A DNA stretch of 64,000 nt from Varanus komodoensis. Its lineage: Eukaryota > Chordata > Lepidosauria > Squamata > Varanidae. The translations under genes and the position numbers were made by a program. Below the pieces are notes generated by a model, which was given only the letters and a program-made list of their open reading frames with translations, ran no database searches and was not told the DNA's origin. The stretch covers positions 32,272,731 through 32,336,730 of the forward strand of contig NW_025335268.1 in the NCBI RefSeq assembly GCF_004798865.1, written 5' to 3'. Positions 12,025 through 23,700 of the stretch are shown one piece after another. Position 1 is the first letter of the stretch; each line of letters opens with the position of its first letter.

Positions 12025-12319
12025 GTCCTCCAGGGTGCTAGGTAAGTGCTCGCCAGGAGTGGCTCCCCTCCCCTCCCCTCCCCTCTCCTGCAGGCAGGTT
12101 CATGCTGTGAAAGGCGAGAATATTTTGTGACAGGCTAGAATTCAGCACGAGGTCGAGTGCTCTCCATTGCACACGGACCTGCCAAAACGGATCATGAGGA
12201 GATGCAGAAAAGGCTGCCTGACAGTCGCCCTTGCCCCTGAGTGTGACAAGACGCTCCCCGGGGCGGCAAGGGGGAGGGACTCCACTCCTGGCGAGCACTT
12301 ACCTAGCACCCTGGAGGAC
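12025..12319. repeat. inverted repeat at the gap edge
   Basis: Bases 12025-12062 are the exact reverse complement of 12282-12319 (38 bp). The similarity continues for about 9 further bases inward with two mismatches. The spacer is about 210 bp and includes a CCCCT run. Each arm contains GCTAGGTAAGTGC, a perfect AG|GTAAGT splice-donor consensus when read outward-in. Because the left arm begins at the first base after the gap, the true arm may be longer. Confidence 0.9.
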
Positions 12320-12789
12320 GGAGCCCCGAACACAGAGCAGATGCCCGTCGCCAGAGACCTAAGAATCGGCTCTCCCTTCCCAGCACCGAACCTTTCCCTC
12401 CTCCTGCCAGGCCAGCTCTGCAGCAGCTGTCAGCCCGTGCGGTGCTGGGAAGGGCCACCTGTCAGGCCTAATTGTGCAGCGGACGCAGACGCTATTTGAG
12501 GTGGAGGCGGCTTCAGCGAGCTGCTGCACTGAACTGAAGGGCACCCGGCGGTGTTTGAAGGAGGCGATAGTGGATCTTTTTCATTTCTATGATAATGTCC
12601 AAGTGTGGCAAGTCTTCTATCGCACGGCATAATCTCTATGACCAGTTTTCATTATGAGTCTCTACAGCATCCCAGGCCTGTCTTGCTTGATTCACCTCGA
12701 CACTCAGGAAATGTTAAAACTCTTCACAGCAGCCTCCTTCCTGCACCTGCACCGCTGCAATTGCTCAGTCTGCCTCCGACACGTTCATT
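12320..12789. other. GC-rich unassigned stretch
   Basis: GC- and CpG-rich for this window up to about 12560, then ordinary. It has overlapping short ORFs on both strands and no motif. A small inverted repeat pairs CCTTCCCAGCACCG (about 12376) with GGTGCTGGGAAGG (about 12441). A CpG island or first exon is possible but not shown. Confidence 0.3.
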
Positions 12790-13065
12790 CAATCATCCAT
12801 TACATTTGCATGCTGCCCCATAGCCCATAGGGCTCTCTGGGCAACTTGCAATAGAACAAAAAAAATCCATAAAAATACAGTGATACATTAGAACAATACA
12901 ATCAAGCAATACAATATGTAACTGTAAGCAATACAAAAGCAAAACAGACCTTAATACAATAATATAATGCATAATGCAATATGTAATACAGAGAATAATA
13001 TCAATAATAATAAGATATAGCTATAATCCCCCCACAGAAAAAGCTCAGTTACCCATCAGTACAGT
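12790..13065 (-). mobile_element. L2-type LINE 3' end
   Basis: Read on the minus strand, a long A/T-rich 3' UTR ends in the L2-like TTGCCCAGAGAGCCCTATGG, followed by a short terminus. The segment is noncoding. Similar ends occur at 20095, 33005, 39448 and 58708. Confidence 0.5.
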
Positions 13066-13315
13066 AAAAGCAACACAGCAGCACAGTCCCGTGTAGACTG
13101 TGCTCACATACGACAGGGTAACCCAAAAGGCTCAAAAAAAGGGCCCGGTCTCCAGGGCCCCACCCCAGAGGAGTACCCAGTGCAGCACGGCTCCGTGCAC
13201 CTGACTGGCTCCTGACCGGCTCCTTTTCTCCTTGCCCCCTCCTCCTCGATGATGCCACTTCTCCCACATCCATGTGTTCTGCACTCTCTTTCTCCCTAGT
13301 CCACCTTGGACCAAG

Positions 13316-13690
13316 ACCGCATAGAAACAGAGAAACAGAGCGAGTCAGAAGGGGTCTCCTGGGCCATCTAGTCTGACCTCCAGCACCAGCCGGCTCCGCT
13401 CACGACATGCCCACCATGTGGACGTCCAGCCTATCCTTGAACACCCGCACCGATGGGGCCTCAACAACCTCTCGTGGAAGCCCATTCCACACCCTCGGGG
13501 TCCTGACTGTCAGGAAGTGCTTCCTGGCATCTAAATTGAACCTGGGTTCCCTGAGCTTTGCTCCGTTGGAGAGCGTCCTGCCTTCCTCTGCAGGGGAGAA
13601 CAGGTCCCTACCCACCTCCGTGTGACATCCCCTCACACACCTGTATGTCGCCAACAGATCCCCTCTGAGTCTCCTCTTCTTCTTCCTGTG
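13316..13690 (-). mobile_element. CR1 LINE, RT C-terminus and 3' tail
   Basis: The minus-strand frame (within 13400-13849) translates to R-R-L-R-G-D-L-L-A-T-Y-R-C-V-R-G, then K-L-R-E-P-R-F-N-L-D-A-R-K and V-W-N-G-L-P-R-E-V-V-E-A-P-S-V. This is the conserved end of CR1 ORF2. The element ends at ATAGAAACAGAGAAACAGAG, the reversed TTTCTATG-type tail. The 5' limit is where RT similarity is lost, near 13690. The frame is open over the whole fragment, so the copy is fairly young. It carries an AGA codon where the copies at 24262 and 26920 have TGA. Confidence 0.85.
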
Positions 13691-14309
13691 TTGCACCAGG
13701 AGCATTCTCTTCATAGCCTGCCCAGTTCTGACCTGTTCGGTGGTGATGCACCCAGCAGGGGAAAGCCATGCGGCTTGGCTATTTGTCTTTCCAAGTGGAC
13801 CCTGGGCAAAGTTGTAGGCATTGCTATCAGTCGAGCAGCTGGGGCTCATCCTCGGAGTCTAAAGTCCAGGGCCTTACAGCATCGGCGGGGAGGAGGGAGA
13901 AAATTGACCTCCCAAGAGTGCGGGGTGATGAGGGTGTTGGCGCAGCAGCAGAAAGTCTGTTTTATTGTTGCAGCCATGATGGTGCCATACTGAGTAAGCT
14001 TAAAATAGAACACTGAACATGCTCAGAGTATTTTTTTTTTTTAATCAGGCAAACTGTTGTTTATTGCATGCTCTTTCTCTCTCCACATTGTGTGTGCACA
14101 TGTAGAAGCAATGGTAAAGCATGCAAAACAAGGAGAGTATGAGAAATGCAAGTTGTGGGCTTCACAACTGAAGTAAAACCTGCAGTTGTCCAAAGCCCCC
14201 ACCCTCCCAAAGATGTCCAGCAGCCAAGAAAGTCAAAGAAGACTGAGAAGGGCTGCAAATGAAGGAACTGGAAAAGCTCATCAACTAAAAGGATATGGCA
14301 TCGTATCCC
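13691..14309. other. unassigned sequence
   Basis: No supported gene or repeat. The minus-strand frame from the CR1 extends to 13849 but its residues there do not resemble CR1. Confidence 0.4.
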
Positions 14310-14740
14310 CAGTCATGATTATGGTTGTGAAAGCGGGGCAGTGAAGAGATTTGACAGGAGGAAAATAGATGCATTGAGACTTGGTGCTGGAGGAGAGCTT
14401 TTGCTTTGCTCGTAATACTCTGGACTAACGAAAGACAAATCAGTGGGTCCTAGATCAAACCAAGCCAGAACTTTCCCTAGAAGCAGAAATGACAAAACTG
14501 AGGCTAGCATACTCTGGGCACTTTATGAGAAGGCAAGACTCACTGCAGATGACAGTCATGCTAGGGGAAGTCAAAGGGAGAAAAAGAAAAAGAAACCAAA
14601 CTTGAGATGATCGGTTCCATAGAGAAAGCCGCAGCCTTGAGTTCACAAGAGCCGAGCAGGGCTGTGAAGGAGGGACATTTTGAAGGACATTCAGACGCAG
14701 CATCAACCTATGTCAGAAATGACTGGACAACATGTAACAT
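14310..14740 (+). mobile_element. RTE-clade LINE, ORF C-terminus, decayed
   Basis: The nucleotide text CCAGAACTTTCCCTAGAAGC, then TGACAAAACTGAGGCTAGCA and GCACTTTATGAGAAGGCAAG, is the decayed end of an RTE ORF. That end encodes a lysine/arginine-rich tail of LWCWRR...LSLEAxMTKLRL...GHxMRRxDSLE type. It differs clearly from the BovB copies at 19163 and 52460, so it is a second RTE lineage. Several frameshifts are present. Confidence 0.6.
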
Positions 14741-14982
14741 CAAGAGCATAACAAGCCTGTACATATTTAGACCAAAAAGGTTTATGCTACTCCAACTATT
14801 CCCTAAAGGGCCCAGGTTGTGCCCTTAGCTATGCAGAGGATCAGTCTTCAAAAAGATGTCCTATCCATATTTCACAGAAAAAGCCCAACATCTCGGCATC
14901 TCCGCAGAGTATGTCCTAAATCCTTTTAGAACTGTTTGTGCGCTCCTCTTTCCACCATACCGGTTTGCAGTACTTATTGCTT

Positions 14983-15115
14983 GCTTGCTTGCTTATTTAC
15001 TTATTTAAAGCTTTTTTTATCCCACTCTTTAGCCAAAAAGACTCCCAGAGTGGCTTTCATACAATCAATAAAACATGAGAGTCCATGCCTGCCACCTTAC
15101 AATTTAAAAGTTATA
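14983..15115 (-). mobile_element. L2- or SINE-type 3' tail
   Basis: A GCTT/ATTT-rich run is followed by TTTATCCCACTCTTTAGCC and GACTCCCAGAGTGGCTTTCA. Reversed, this is the AAAGCCACTCTGGGAGTC...GGGATAAA ending shared by L2 LINEs and their dependent SINEs. It is too short to decide between the two. Confidence 0.5.
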
Positions 15116-15634
15116 ACACAAAGGGGAAAAAAGATATGAAGGGAAGAGGAAACTCATGATGAAAACAAATAGTGTATCCATCCTTCAGAATGTTTTCTTG
15201 AAAGGACAAACAATAAGCCAATCAACAAACAAAGAAATAAAAATCCATTGGAGTAGCTTAAGACAATGTGCTTCCATGTGGCATACTTCCATCAATTTAT
15301 CTTTCTGTAAAATACAAAGCTGTTCTGTTGCAAAATCATAAAATAAAGAGAATATTAGTGCAGTGCAGTGCTTAACTGAAAAGTGGGTCCCATTGAATTC
15401 AGCTGCACCTACTCCCAGGTAAGTGTATACATAACGGATGCCTAAGGGAATAGGTTGTACACAATTATATCCACTGGAATTTTGTTTCTCCCCCTAGAAT
15501 GTTTTTAATATTAACATTATAAGGCAATAATAAAAACATTGACTCACACAACACAATACAATAAACCATGCTAGCTTATAAACCAGGGGTGACTTCTTAG
15601 GATGTCTGAACCCAGCCAGAGTGACTTGCAGATC

Positions 15635-15770
15635 AGCCAGTGTGGTATAGTGGTTAAGAGAGCAGGACTGGGACTCTTATGGAAATAAGCCTGAGAGCAG
15701 GAGGAAGAGGATTATGTAAGCCACTTTGAGTATTTTGTAAAAAAGAAGGGATATAAATCAGGTGGGTGGC
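15635..15770 (+). repeat. tRNA-derived SINE, internally deleted
   Basis: AGCCAGTGTGGTATAGTGGT is a well-preserved family head. It joins directly to the 3' part TATGTAAGCCACTTTGAGTA and GAAGGGATATAAAT. The B-box half is missing, as in the 6260 copy. The adjoining GGTGGGTGGCTGG and GA tract may have grown from its tail. Confidence 0.75.
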
Positions 15771-15789
15771 TGGGTGGGTAGATAGGGAG

Positions 15790-15925
<136 letters not shown>

Positions 15926-16236
15926 CTTTTTTGGATTCAGATAAATGACAAGCCATTCTTGGTTGATAAACCATCACGGCATTTTGTGTTGGGTGAAGCC
16001 AGCAAATGAGTATTGTGATGAACCCCAAACTCTTTGGAGGAAGGCAGGACACAGCTTTGATGGTGAAAGATGATAGATGGATGAATAGCTAGAATTCCAA
16101 ACGCATTGGAGCCATAAGCTAGGATTCAGAAGAGGCCATGTTGAGCTACAAGTCTGTTTCTCCCATCCTGTATATCAAGTTTGAACATGAATATTGAATT
16201 ACACAATATTAATTGTGTGCTAAGGATTTTCTAGAG

Positions 16237-16360
16237 CAGGCTTTCCCTAACCCCAGTGTCCTCTGACTGGATTGCACAGCAACACCTATCATTCCCAGCC
16301 AGGGTGTAATGGGAGTTGCAGACCAATACATCCAGAGAGCTCAAGAGTGGGAAAGGCTGG
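16237..16360. mobile_element. palindromic MITE, decayed
   Basis: The left end CAGGCTTTCCCTAACCCCAG and the right end GAGTGGGAAAGGCTG form imperfect inverted ends, with GGGAGTTGCAGACC near the middle. This is the same family as the copies at 29409, 29963, 30283, 32270, 56851 and 61613. There is no coding content. Confidence 0.6.
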
Positions 16361-18837
16361 TCTGGACTTACAATGAATTCAGGGAGTGTGCTAGAAACTT
16401 GAACAGAAGATAGCCCGGAAAAGACCATCCTGGTACCTATTTGATCTCTGTATGAAAAGTTTGATCAATCATTCCTGTTCTCTTCCCATATGCCCAATGC
16501 AACGAGTTGGTGAAAATATTTGACTAACAACTCTTTCAAATACTTTAAATAGTTGTAAAGCTACAAGAGTAATTTAGACTGAGCAAAAGAGAAAGTGCTT
16601 TATAGGTTAATTAAACACCCAGCATTAAGGCATATCCCACCAATGATTAGCACCGTTAGAGATATGGACTTATTACATAACTGTTAAACTTGGTGTTTAG
16701 CAGATAACTTTCTTATTAGAAAGAGATTAAAAGCCTATTTGAGAGACTTCATTTTTAAATGTCACCATTCCAGTTTTACTAGACTTCTTGCTGTGCTTAA
16801 TGCCAACAGAGTGTATTTAAAGTAATAACAAATAAGCCATAACGTGACTTCCCCTTAACACGATCAGTGTGCTTTTCTGCTCAAAGATCCATTCACCCTC
16901 TTCATTAGGAAGCTCCCTGTGTCTCATACTCCCACCTGCATGGGCAAGATGCCCACCATGTCCTTTAGGGCCATTTCACACACTGGCCAGATTCACATAA
17001 TCATGGAGTACGGAGAGAAGATGCTGTGAAAGCTGCATGCCATGTGATTTCCCTCATTCCCCTTCTGGCATGTGGCTTCTTGCCTCATCTCAGCCCATCA
17101 AGGTGTGTGGTGGTGGGTGGCTTTGAAATCTTCTGGAGTGATTACTTCAAAGTCATCACTACCTTACACCCCACAGTTTGGAAGAATCAAGAGGATAATT
17201 AGGTAAATCAAGTAGTGCCTCATACAGGGAAAAGAAGCTATTGTGTTTTCTCATGCCTGCCCCGCTCCCCATCCACCCTAAACAGCCAGTATGTTTTTCA
17301 GCATACACTGAAGATGTAGCTTCACATAAGAAAGTAAAAGATGTTTGCAAAATACATATATTTGCCAAATGTGCATCATGCAGGTACCCTTAGTGGGGAG
17401 TTTACTGTGGTTTCCTAATGAGTCTGAACTCTAGGAGTAGTGAATAATTTGTTTTCCTTTGATTCTAAGAAGAATTTACCAAAATTCACACATTTCTTCA
17501 TGCTGGGAGTTCCATCTACCACCACCACCCTGAAGCTGCTATTTGTCACAGACTGTCATACATTTAGGCACAAAATTGTGGTCTTATTTTTCTCCGCCAT
17601 GCCTAATAGCTTCCAGGGATGTGTTCCGGTCTGGAAAACAGCACAAGTAAAAGAAGTCCAGCATCCTCTCTCACACATAAACACCCTTTCAGTACACTTC
17701 CATAAGGCTGTGAATTGATCTTTTCTGAATGCTCCAGTGCAGTGAAAAATTGGCCCCTTGGTCCCTTTCCCATAGCTACCATTTTCTATTGCTTTGGCTT
17801 TAAGGTCTATCAATTTCTAATTTTGTGTATTTTCTTCATTCTGTCAAAGCAGAGATTGGATGTCCTGTGGAGCTTATAGCCAGAGTTATATTTCTCCCTA
17901 TAAGGAAACCTGGCAATGTACAAAGAGCATGATTTGGAAAAGAGAAGCAATGGAAGAAGGAAATGCTTCTTCAAATGCTTGCACCTACAGCTTTTCACCT
18001 GAAATCTCTCCCCCATTCCCCACTTTATGCAAAACAGCACCCAGAATTTTTCTTAAGGAAATTAATGTTTCATGGCATGAAAAACGTAGGAGGTGTCCTC
18101 TCTCTTAAGTCTGAAAAGGCAAGAGACACACAGAAGTAAATGCAAAAGTACTGCATAATATTTGTAATCTGGAGCATGATTTTCAAATTGTCAAAGCAAG
18201 CTGCAAAATGTGAGGCACAAGCCAGCCAATGTGAAGTCCATCTACGTCTCATTCTGAACACACATAAATACCACCCTCCTTGGAATCAATGAGATGTGAA
18301 AGTGCTTCACCTTGGCATGATTGTTCCTTTGTTTGCTTTTCACACATTACATTGTGGGCATTATTTCAGATGTGCTCCCAAAAGTGAGATGGCTGCCAAA
18401 ACGTGCTTGGTGTGGACTTTGTGTGAAGACTGCAGAGTTTATAAACAGATCAGTTTGGGTACCTAACATATTCCCACATGGATGACACATCTGAAGATGA
18501 GGTCAAGAGGTGTCTTCAAGGAAAACACTGTGCTCACTGGGAGATTAGCATACAATTTGGGCATCCTTGAGGTGAGCAACATCCATAGTTCACAAAGAAG
18601 CATTTTGCAAAATGCTTTGGCCATCACATCTGATGTGATCCACAGATGTGATCCACTCAAGTCAAGAAAGGATATTGCATAATGGAGTTGTTCCCCCATG
18701 GGATTACTCTTGGGAGATTCACAGTAAATGCTAGTTTACCTCTCGTGTTCAGGTACAGATATTCAAATACAAAATTCATCCTGTCATCAAGCATTGAAAC
18801 AGAATATGCATAACATTTGGAGCATTTCTCACTAAAT
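16361..18837. other. unassigned, partly candidate conserved noncoding DNA
   Basis: No exon or element recognised over about 2.5 kb. 16500-16860 is AT-rich, has no simple repeats, and holds motifs such as GGTTAATTAAACACC. These features resemble regulatory conserved elements but prove nothing alone. Confidence 0.35.
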
Positions 18838-19050
18838 CGGGGGTGGGGAGAACATTCTTCACTCTGTGGATCAAATTCAGATTTGAAGAAGCTCTCAGGG
18901 TCACCTTCCAGTGGTGGATGGAGTTGAAGGCAAATGGCCAGGCCGAAGGCAAAGGGAGTAGGGCTTAAAATACAAAAAATGCCATTTTATTATAGCTTAA
19001 AGCTCTTAGTGCAAATAACTAGTCATTAGGAGATGTTGTTTTACAACAAA
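18838..19050. mobile_element. hAT-type remnant
   Basis: GGGGGTGGGGAGAACATTCT is a decayed hAT left end. Internal TATAGCTTAAAGCTCTTAGT matches the element at 4876, which shows common descent. The right end cannot be placed with confidence. Confidence 0.5.
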
Positions 19051-19162
19051 GAAAACTGGGGGAATGTGATGAGACCACAGGAAGGGGGTGATCTCTGGGG
19101 AACCATAGGTAGTCTGAATGGTATCCCCAGATGTCTGAATTTGGGCCATGTACCTAAGATAC

Positions 19163-19644
19163 TATTAAAAAGCAGAGACATCACCCTGCCAACAAAAGTG
19201 CATATAGTCAAGGCTATGCTATGGCTGTGAAAGTTGGACCATAAGGAAGGCTGAGTGCCGAAGGACTGAGGCCTTTGAATTGTGGTGCTGGAGGAGACTC
19301 CTGCGAGTCCCTTGGACTGCAAAGAGATCAAACCAGACAGTCCTAGAGGAGATCAACCCTGACTGCTCTTTAGAAGGCCAGGTGCTGAAGATGAAACTCA
19401 AATGCTCTGGCCACCTAATGAGTAGAAAGGACTCACTGGAGAAGAGCCTAATGCTGGGAACGATTGAAGGCAAAAGAAGAAGGGGACAGCAGAGAATGAG
19501 GTGGCTAGATGGAGTCACTGAAGCAGTCGGCGTGAGCTTAAGTGGACTCCGGGGGATGGTGGAGGACAGGAAGTCCTGGAGGAATGTTGTCCATGGGGTC
19601 GCAATGGGTCAGACGCGACTTAGCGACTAACAACAAACAACAAC
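19163..19644 (+). mobile_element. BovB (RTE) LINE, 5'-truncated copy with target duplication
   Basis: This fragment encodes the BovB ORF end. The frame at 19280-19630 reads W-C-W-R-R-L-L-R-V-P-W-T-A, then G-H-L-M and R-R-R-G-Q-Q-R-M-R-W-L-D-G-V, and ends at Q-T-R-L-S-D. The 3' tail is GGTCGCAATGGGTCAGACGC followed by ACTAACAACAAACAACAAC. ACCTAAGATAC occurs at both 19152-19162 and 19645-19655, an exact 11-bp target-site duplication that fixes both ends. Relative to the copy at 52460, about 20 bp are missing near 19216, so the frame is broken there. Truncation at the 5' end is the usual outcome of incomplete target-primed reverse transcription. Confidence 0.93.
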
Positions 19645-20094
19645 ACCTAAGATACCCAGGTCTGTATTAAAGCAAAGGACCGGGCCTCTGCTGCTGCACA
19701 TTTTAAAAGGAAACATGCCCAGTTTAAACAGATGCTCACTGTCTACTCAAGAAAAGTGTCGTATGCTTGGGCACTGGTATGTTTGCCCCATTCTCCTAGC
19801 AGTGGAAAGTTAGAGCAGCACAGCACTTAGTGAGGTTCGTTTTCCTCAGAAGGAGGTGACAATAGAAATGGTGGCATTTGGTGGTGGCTGTGTTTCTGTA
19901 TAGATATACATAAATGTAGGTGGAGGCACAGCTTAAACTCTCGAATCGGCAGCCAAAGTCACAGTTCCAACATTAGGTAGACCCTGGGAGACAATCAGCA
20001 CCCTGTGAAACTTAGTGAGCCCAAAGTCAGCTCTTTGTGTCTCTTCTACCTCTGACTCAAAAGTGCAGTTTTCTTTTTGTTTCCTTTTCAGACA

Positions 20095-20330
20095 GCTTTT
20101 TATTTAATTTATTCAGCTCACATATTTATTTATCCCAAACAATAGCCTGAAGGCTCTCTGGACAATTAACAAAATCAAATATGCAAAGATAACATAATAC
20201 AACAAAATAGTAAAACCAGAAAATCACTGAACAACCAGTAACAAACAAGACCACTGTTGCCATTAAAAACACTGACACAATAAAACATTGCAAACAGCTC
20301 ACTCCTGCCATAATCAAGCTAAAAATACAG
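20095..20330 (-). mobile_element. L2-type LINE 3' end
   Basis: TTATTTAATTTATTCAGCTC and GAAGGCTCTCTGGACAATTA, read on the minus strand, form the noncoding 3' end of an L2-like LINE. An A-rich UTR with AACAAAATAGTAAAACC follows. Confidence 0.5.
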
Positions 20331-23300
20331 GCACGGTAATGACATAAAATAAAATGATATAAAATAAACAGAGGAGGATTATGATGGGGATGGGCTTCTT
20401 CATGGTTGGGTTCAACACAACATGATATAGGACCCTAAACGGGATTTTCGACTAGGCTCAGGTGCTCCTTGCTTGATTAATTTGGACTTGGCATTCTACA
20501 GACAAGTTAAGAAGGTGCACCAGTTCCCTGCCTGTGACAAACAGTTCTGGACTCTTGTCACATGATCTGTGTGTGTTGGGGTGTGTTGGCAGATGGATGG
20601 TCCTTCCTAGGTGTTGGAACAGATATTCTCTTAAGCCTCCCTGTTTCCCAGCAATCCTCTTGTACAGGAATGTCAGGTACATGCACCAAAAGCATTCATT
20701 TCAAAGGTGCCAGACTTTTCCGGCCAGCCTAGTGGTGCCAGCTCAAACAAGCCACCTGAAGAACCCATGACTTGGCCTTGGTGATGCTTGACCAGCCACG
20801 AGCTGCTGTCATCTGAATTCTGGAGAGCAATTTCTGCAGGGGTTTCATTATCTCAGCAAGAGCTGCAATACCCCCCCACCACCATTCTTGTGATGTCACA
20901 CATGCCACCACAATAATAGCCCATCCACAAAAACCCACTAGTTGGCCTATCCACCTTTCTTCACTCCAGAAAATTGCACAATTGGGTTTGTCAACACAGT
21001 CCTATGGAGATGGACATAAGGCCCCAACCTGGAGGCTCAGATTCCTTCACCACAGAGACAGAGTAGGGATTTGGGCTGAAACTGAACAGCCATTTTTTAG
21101 TGGGTGGCCATTTTCAGCTGTTCAGCAACAGCATCTTGGAGGACAGTGGAGACGGGCTGGAGAAGCCCCAAAGTATCTTGTTCCTGGCCTCCCCAGTCTC
21201 CTTCCTTTGCAGTCCCCCTAAAATGCCCACTTCTATCCCTCTCTGAGGTTGGTTTTCCAAGCAGTGTGGTTCTTTCTATGCCAGCTGCAAAAGGGCAGGG
21301 GAGGGGGCAGCACTCCAATTCCCAGCTCTGAACACAGGCTCCTGCTTCAGAACTGGGTATCCAAAAAGTCCTATGGCCCGTCATTCCACCTGTATGGGCC
21401 ATAGGATTTCTCCGTCCACAATGTAGCCATCTCAATTTTAAGAGCTCACCGGACAATTCTCAATGCCTTTCACTTTTTCTGCTCTTCACCAGGTCTCCAG
21501 TTACTCCAGAAGCAGGAGTCATTAGCCCACTTTTCACAGCTCCTTTTGGAACACTCGCTGTGGTTACTGCAATTCCCTGACAGTCCAGGGGAAAAATACA
21601 AAGAAAAAGAAAGGGAAGGAAAGGAAAACTGAGAAACTGGTTGTATGGGACCAAATGAATGAATGGATCCTTGTAGGTGCCACTGGGATTGCATGTGCTC
21701 CACCCTGTTCTGCCATTTTTTAACCCTCTCAGGAATATTTGAGAATTTGAGGAACTAGGAATGCATGCAAGTCTAATTCAAGAGCTGGGAAGTAAATGGG
21801 TAGGAAATCTGTTTACCTGCAGTAACTGCTCCGTTAGTGCAGTTGAGCAAATTTCCTCACCATTTATTCCCCATCCATTCAATTTGTATGTATTTCAGCA
21901 TTTCTTTAGAACTGTTAGGGAGCTGTATTAACTGCAGCAGAAAACGCTCCAAAAGGGATCCATGAAAGTGTGGGGAGGGTTAATATCTCCCCTTTCTGGG
22001 GTATTTTGAGTCTTGGGGAAGGCAGGGGCATGGAGAAATGTCAGGCCAACCCTTAAAATAAGGAGGGTTGCATTATTAGAAGGTGATATTGCCTTCCCAC
22101 TTTTGGTACAAACACTTCCGCTGTTCTTTCTCTTTTATCAGTACTTTTTGATAGACAGCCAGGCAATTAACAGCTGGTGATTTGTCCCTGGCAACTGTGC
22201 ACAAATTAGCCTATATGCAGTCTCCCCTTGTCAGTCTGTTACCTATTCCACTTCACCACTCAGTTTGACCTCTGAAACAGACAAGAAAATTGACCCAGCA
22301 AGACTGCAAACACTGGGCAGACACAAGGAGTGCACTTCAGAAAGACGTGGATGCTGATGCTATTGCAAGCAATTGTGCGATTCTTCTGAGGCCAAAAAAA
22401 GCATACGACTCCATTTTGCAGGCTCCAAAGCAAAAACAGTGGAAAGGTAGCAGCCTGGGTAGAAGGAGCTAAGGTGGGCTCTGCCAGGAATGCCGCGAGG
22501 ATGCCGGCTGCAGGACCAAGGAGAAACGAGGGGAAGAGCAAGCCATTGTGAACAGGGTCACCTGTCAGGTACACCATGGGTTGCTCCACAGACAACCCCT
22601 TCCACCCCATGTAGCTTCTTTGCGGGGTGGCTTAGCATGGCATGCAAATATGCCTGATGCTTTAGACCCGTTTTTACTCTAGAGGAGACACAGGAAGCCA
22701 GAGCTGAGCTGAGTCTCCAGGATGTGGCATTGGAGGGACTTTTAAGAGCTTAATCAGTCCCCCTGTGTCTACTCTAAAGTAGCACTGGTGGGGTGGGGAG
22801 AAAGAGAGATGAAACGGCTAGATCCAGGTTTCAAGTGATGCAATTCTGGTTCTCAGTATATCCAAGAATTCTGCCTATGAGGGGTTAAAACACTTGCTGC
22901 GAGCAAAGGAGGTCCAGGGGTGCAATTGGAGGGCCCTGGAGTAAGGAAGCAGCAGTAACAACAGTTCCAGAAAAGGAAGTGGGGCTTACTCATTTGTTTG
23001 TTGATTGTTTCAGCAGTTTGTATGATGTGTCTCATGTACTATCTCCATTCCCCAGTCTCCCACCCAGTTAATTATACAAGGGAAGTTCTGCTTCCTGCAA
23101 GCACCTCCTGGGTACTCTCCCATTGTTCCCAGAGTTGACACAGAATCCTGGCGATGGTAAAAAAGGGGCTGCTCATTCATGAGCCTGTGAGAAACACTCC
23201 AGAGATCTCTGCTGTGTGAATAGAACAGATGGTTTCATTGGCAAAGGCAAATTTCTAAACTAGTGATGCATCTAATAGGATTCACCTACAGAAAATCCCA

Positions 23301-23361
23301 GAAAAAACATGTGATGTTCATACGAAGCAGGTTCTTCTGCTTGCTTCTTTCCTTAACATGC
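20331..23361. other. unassigned sequence
   Basis: About 3 kb with no supported gene or element. A perfect short inverted repeat TCCTATGGCCC/GGGCCATAGGA lies at about 21370-21408. The plus-strand frame at 22290 and minus-strand frames at 22260-22610 have no motifs. Confidence 0.4.
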
Positions 23362-23700
23362 TGCTCTGTTTAGTTCTGAGCACCATATTTCAAACAGCAT
23401 GTTGACAAACTGGAAGGGACTCAGCAGCGATCAAGGGTCTAGAAAATAAATCCGGTTAGAACATGTGCAGATTGGATTTCATACAAATATTTAAAATGAC
23501 ACCAAAAATTAGGAGTAACAATTTAACAAGAAGCATTTTAAAATTATGCTAAACATTAGGAGGAATAACCTTCAAACATTTAGCAATTAATCAAGCTGCT
23601 GAGGCAGATTGTGAAATATTCTTTCGTGGAGATTTTCAAAAGCATGCTGGTCAGGCATCAGTCGGAGGATGCCAGGGAGTCAGACTGGGCAAGATGGTTG
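23362..23700 (+). mobile_element. CR1-type LINE 3' fragment, decayed
   Basis: AGTTCTGAGCACCATATTTC, GTTGACAAACTGGAAGGGAC and GGGTCTAGAAAATAAATCC are decayed forms of a CR1 C-terminal coding segment (FWAPHFKK...LERVQRG...RGLE). Below this the text thins to ATTAGGAGGAATAACCTTC, which corresponds to the RKNFL region. Indels have destroyed the frame. Confidence 0.6.

Noticed and set aside
12136-12152. Cloning-adapter contamination (GAATTCAGCACGAGG)
   Set aside because: One base differs from the common GAATTCGGCACGAGG adapter, and the flanking sequence looks genomic. Its place next to a gap is suggestive but not enough.
22260-22610. Membrane protein on the minus strand
   Set aside because: The hydrophobic run is short. 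There is no family match, and a plus-strand frame of similar quality overlaps it.
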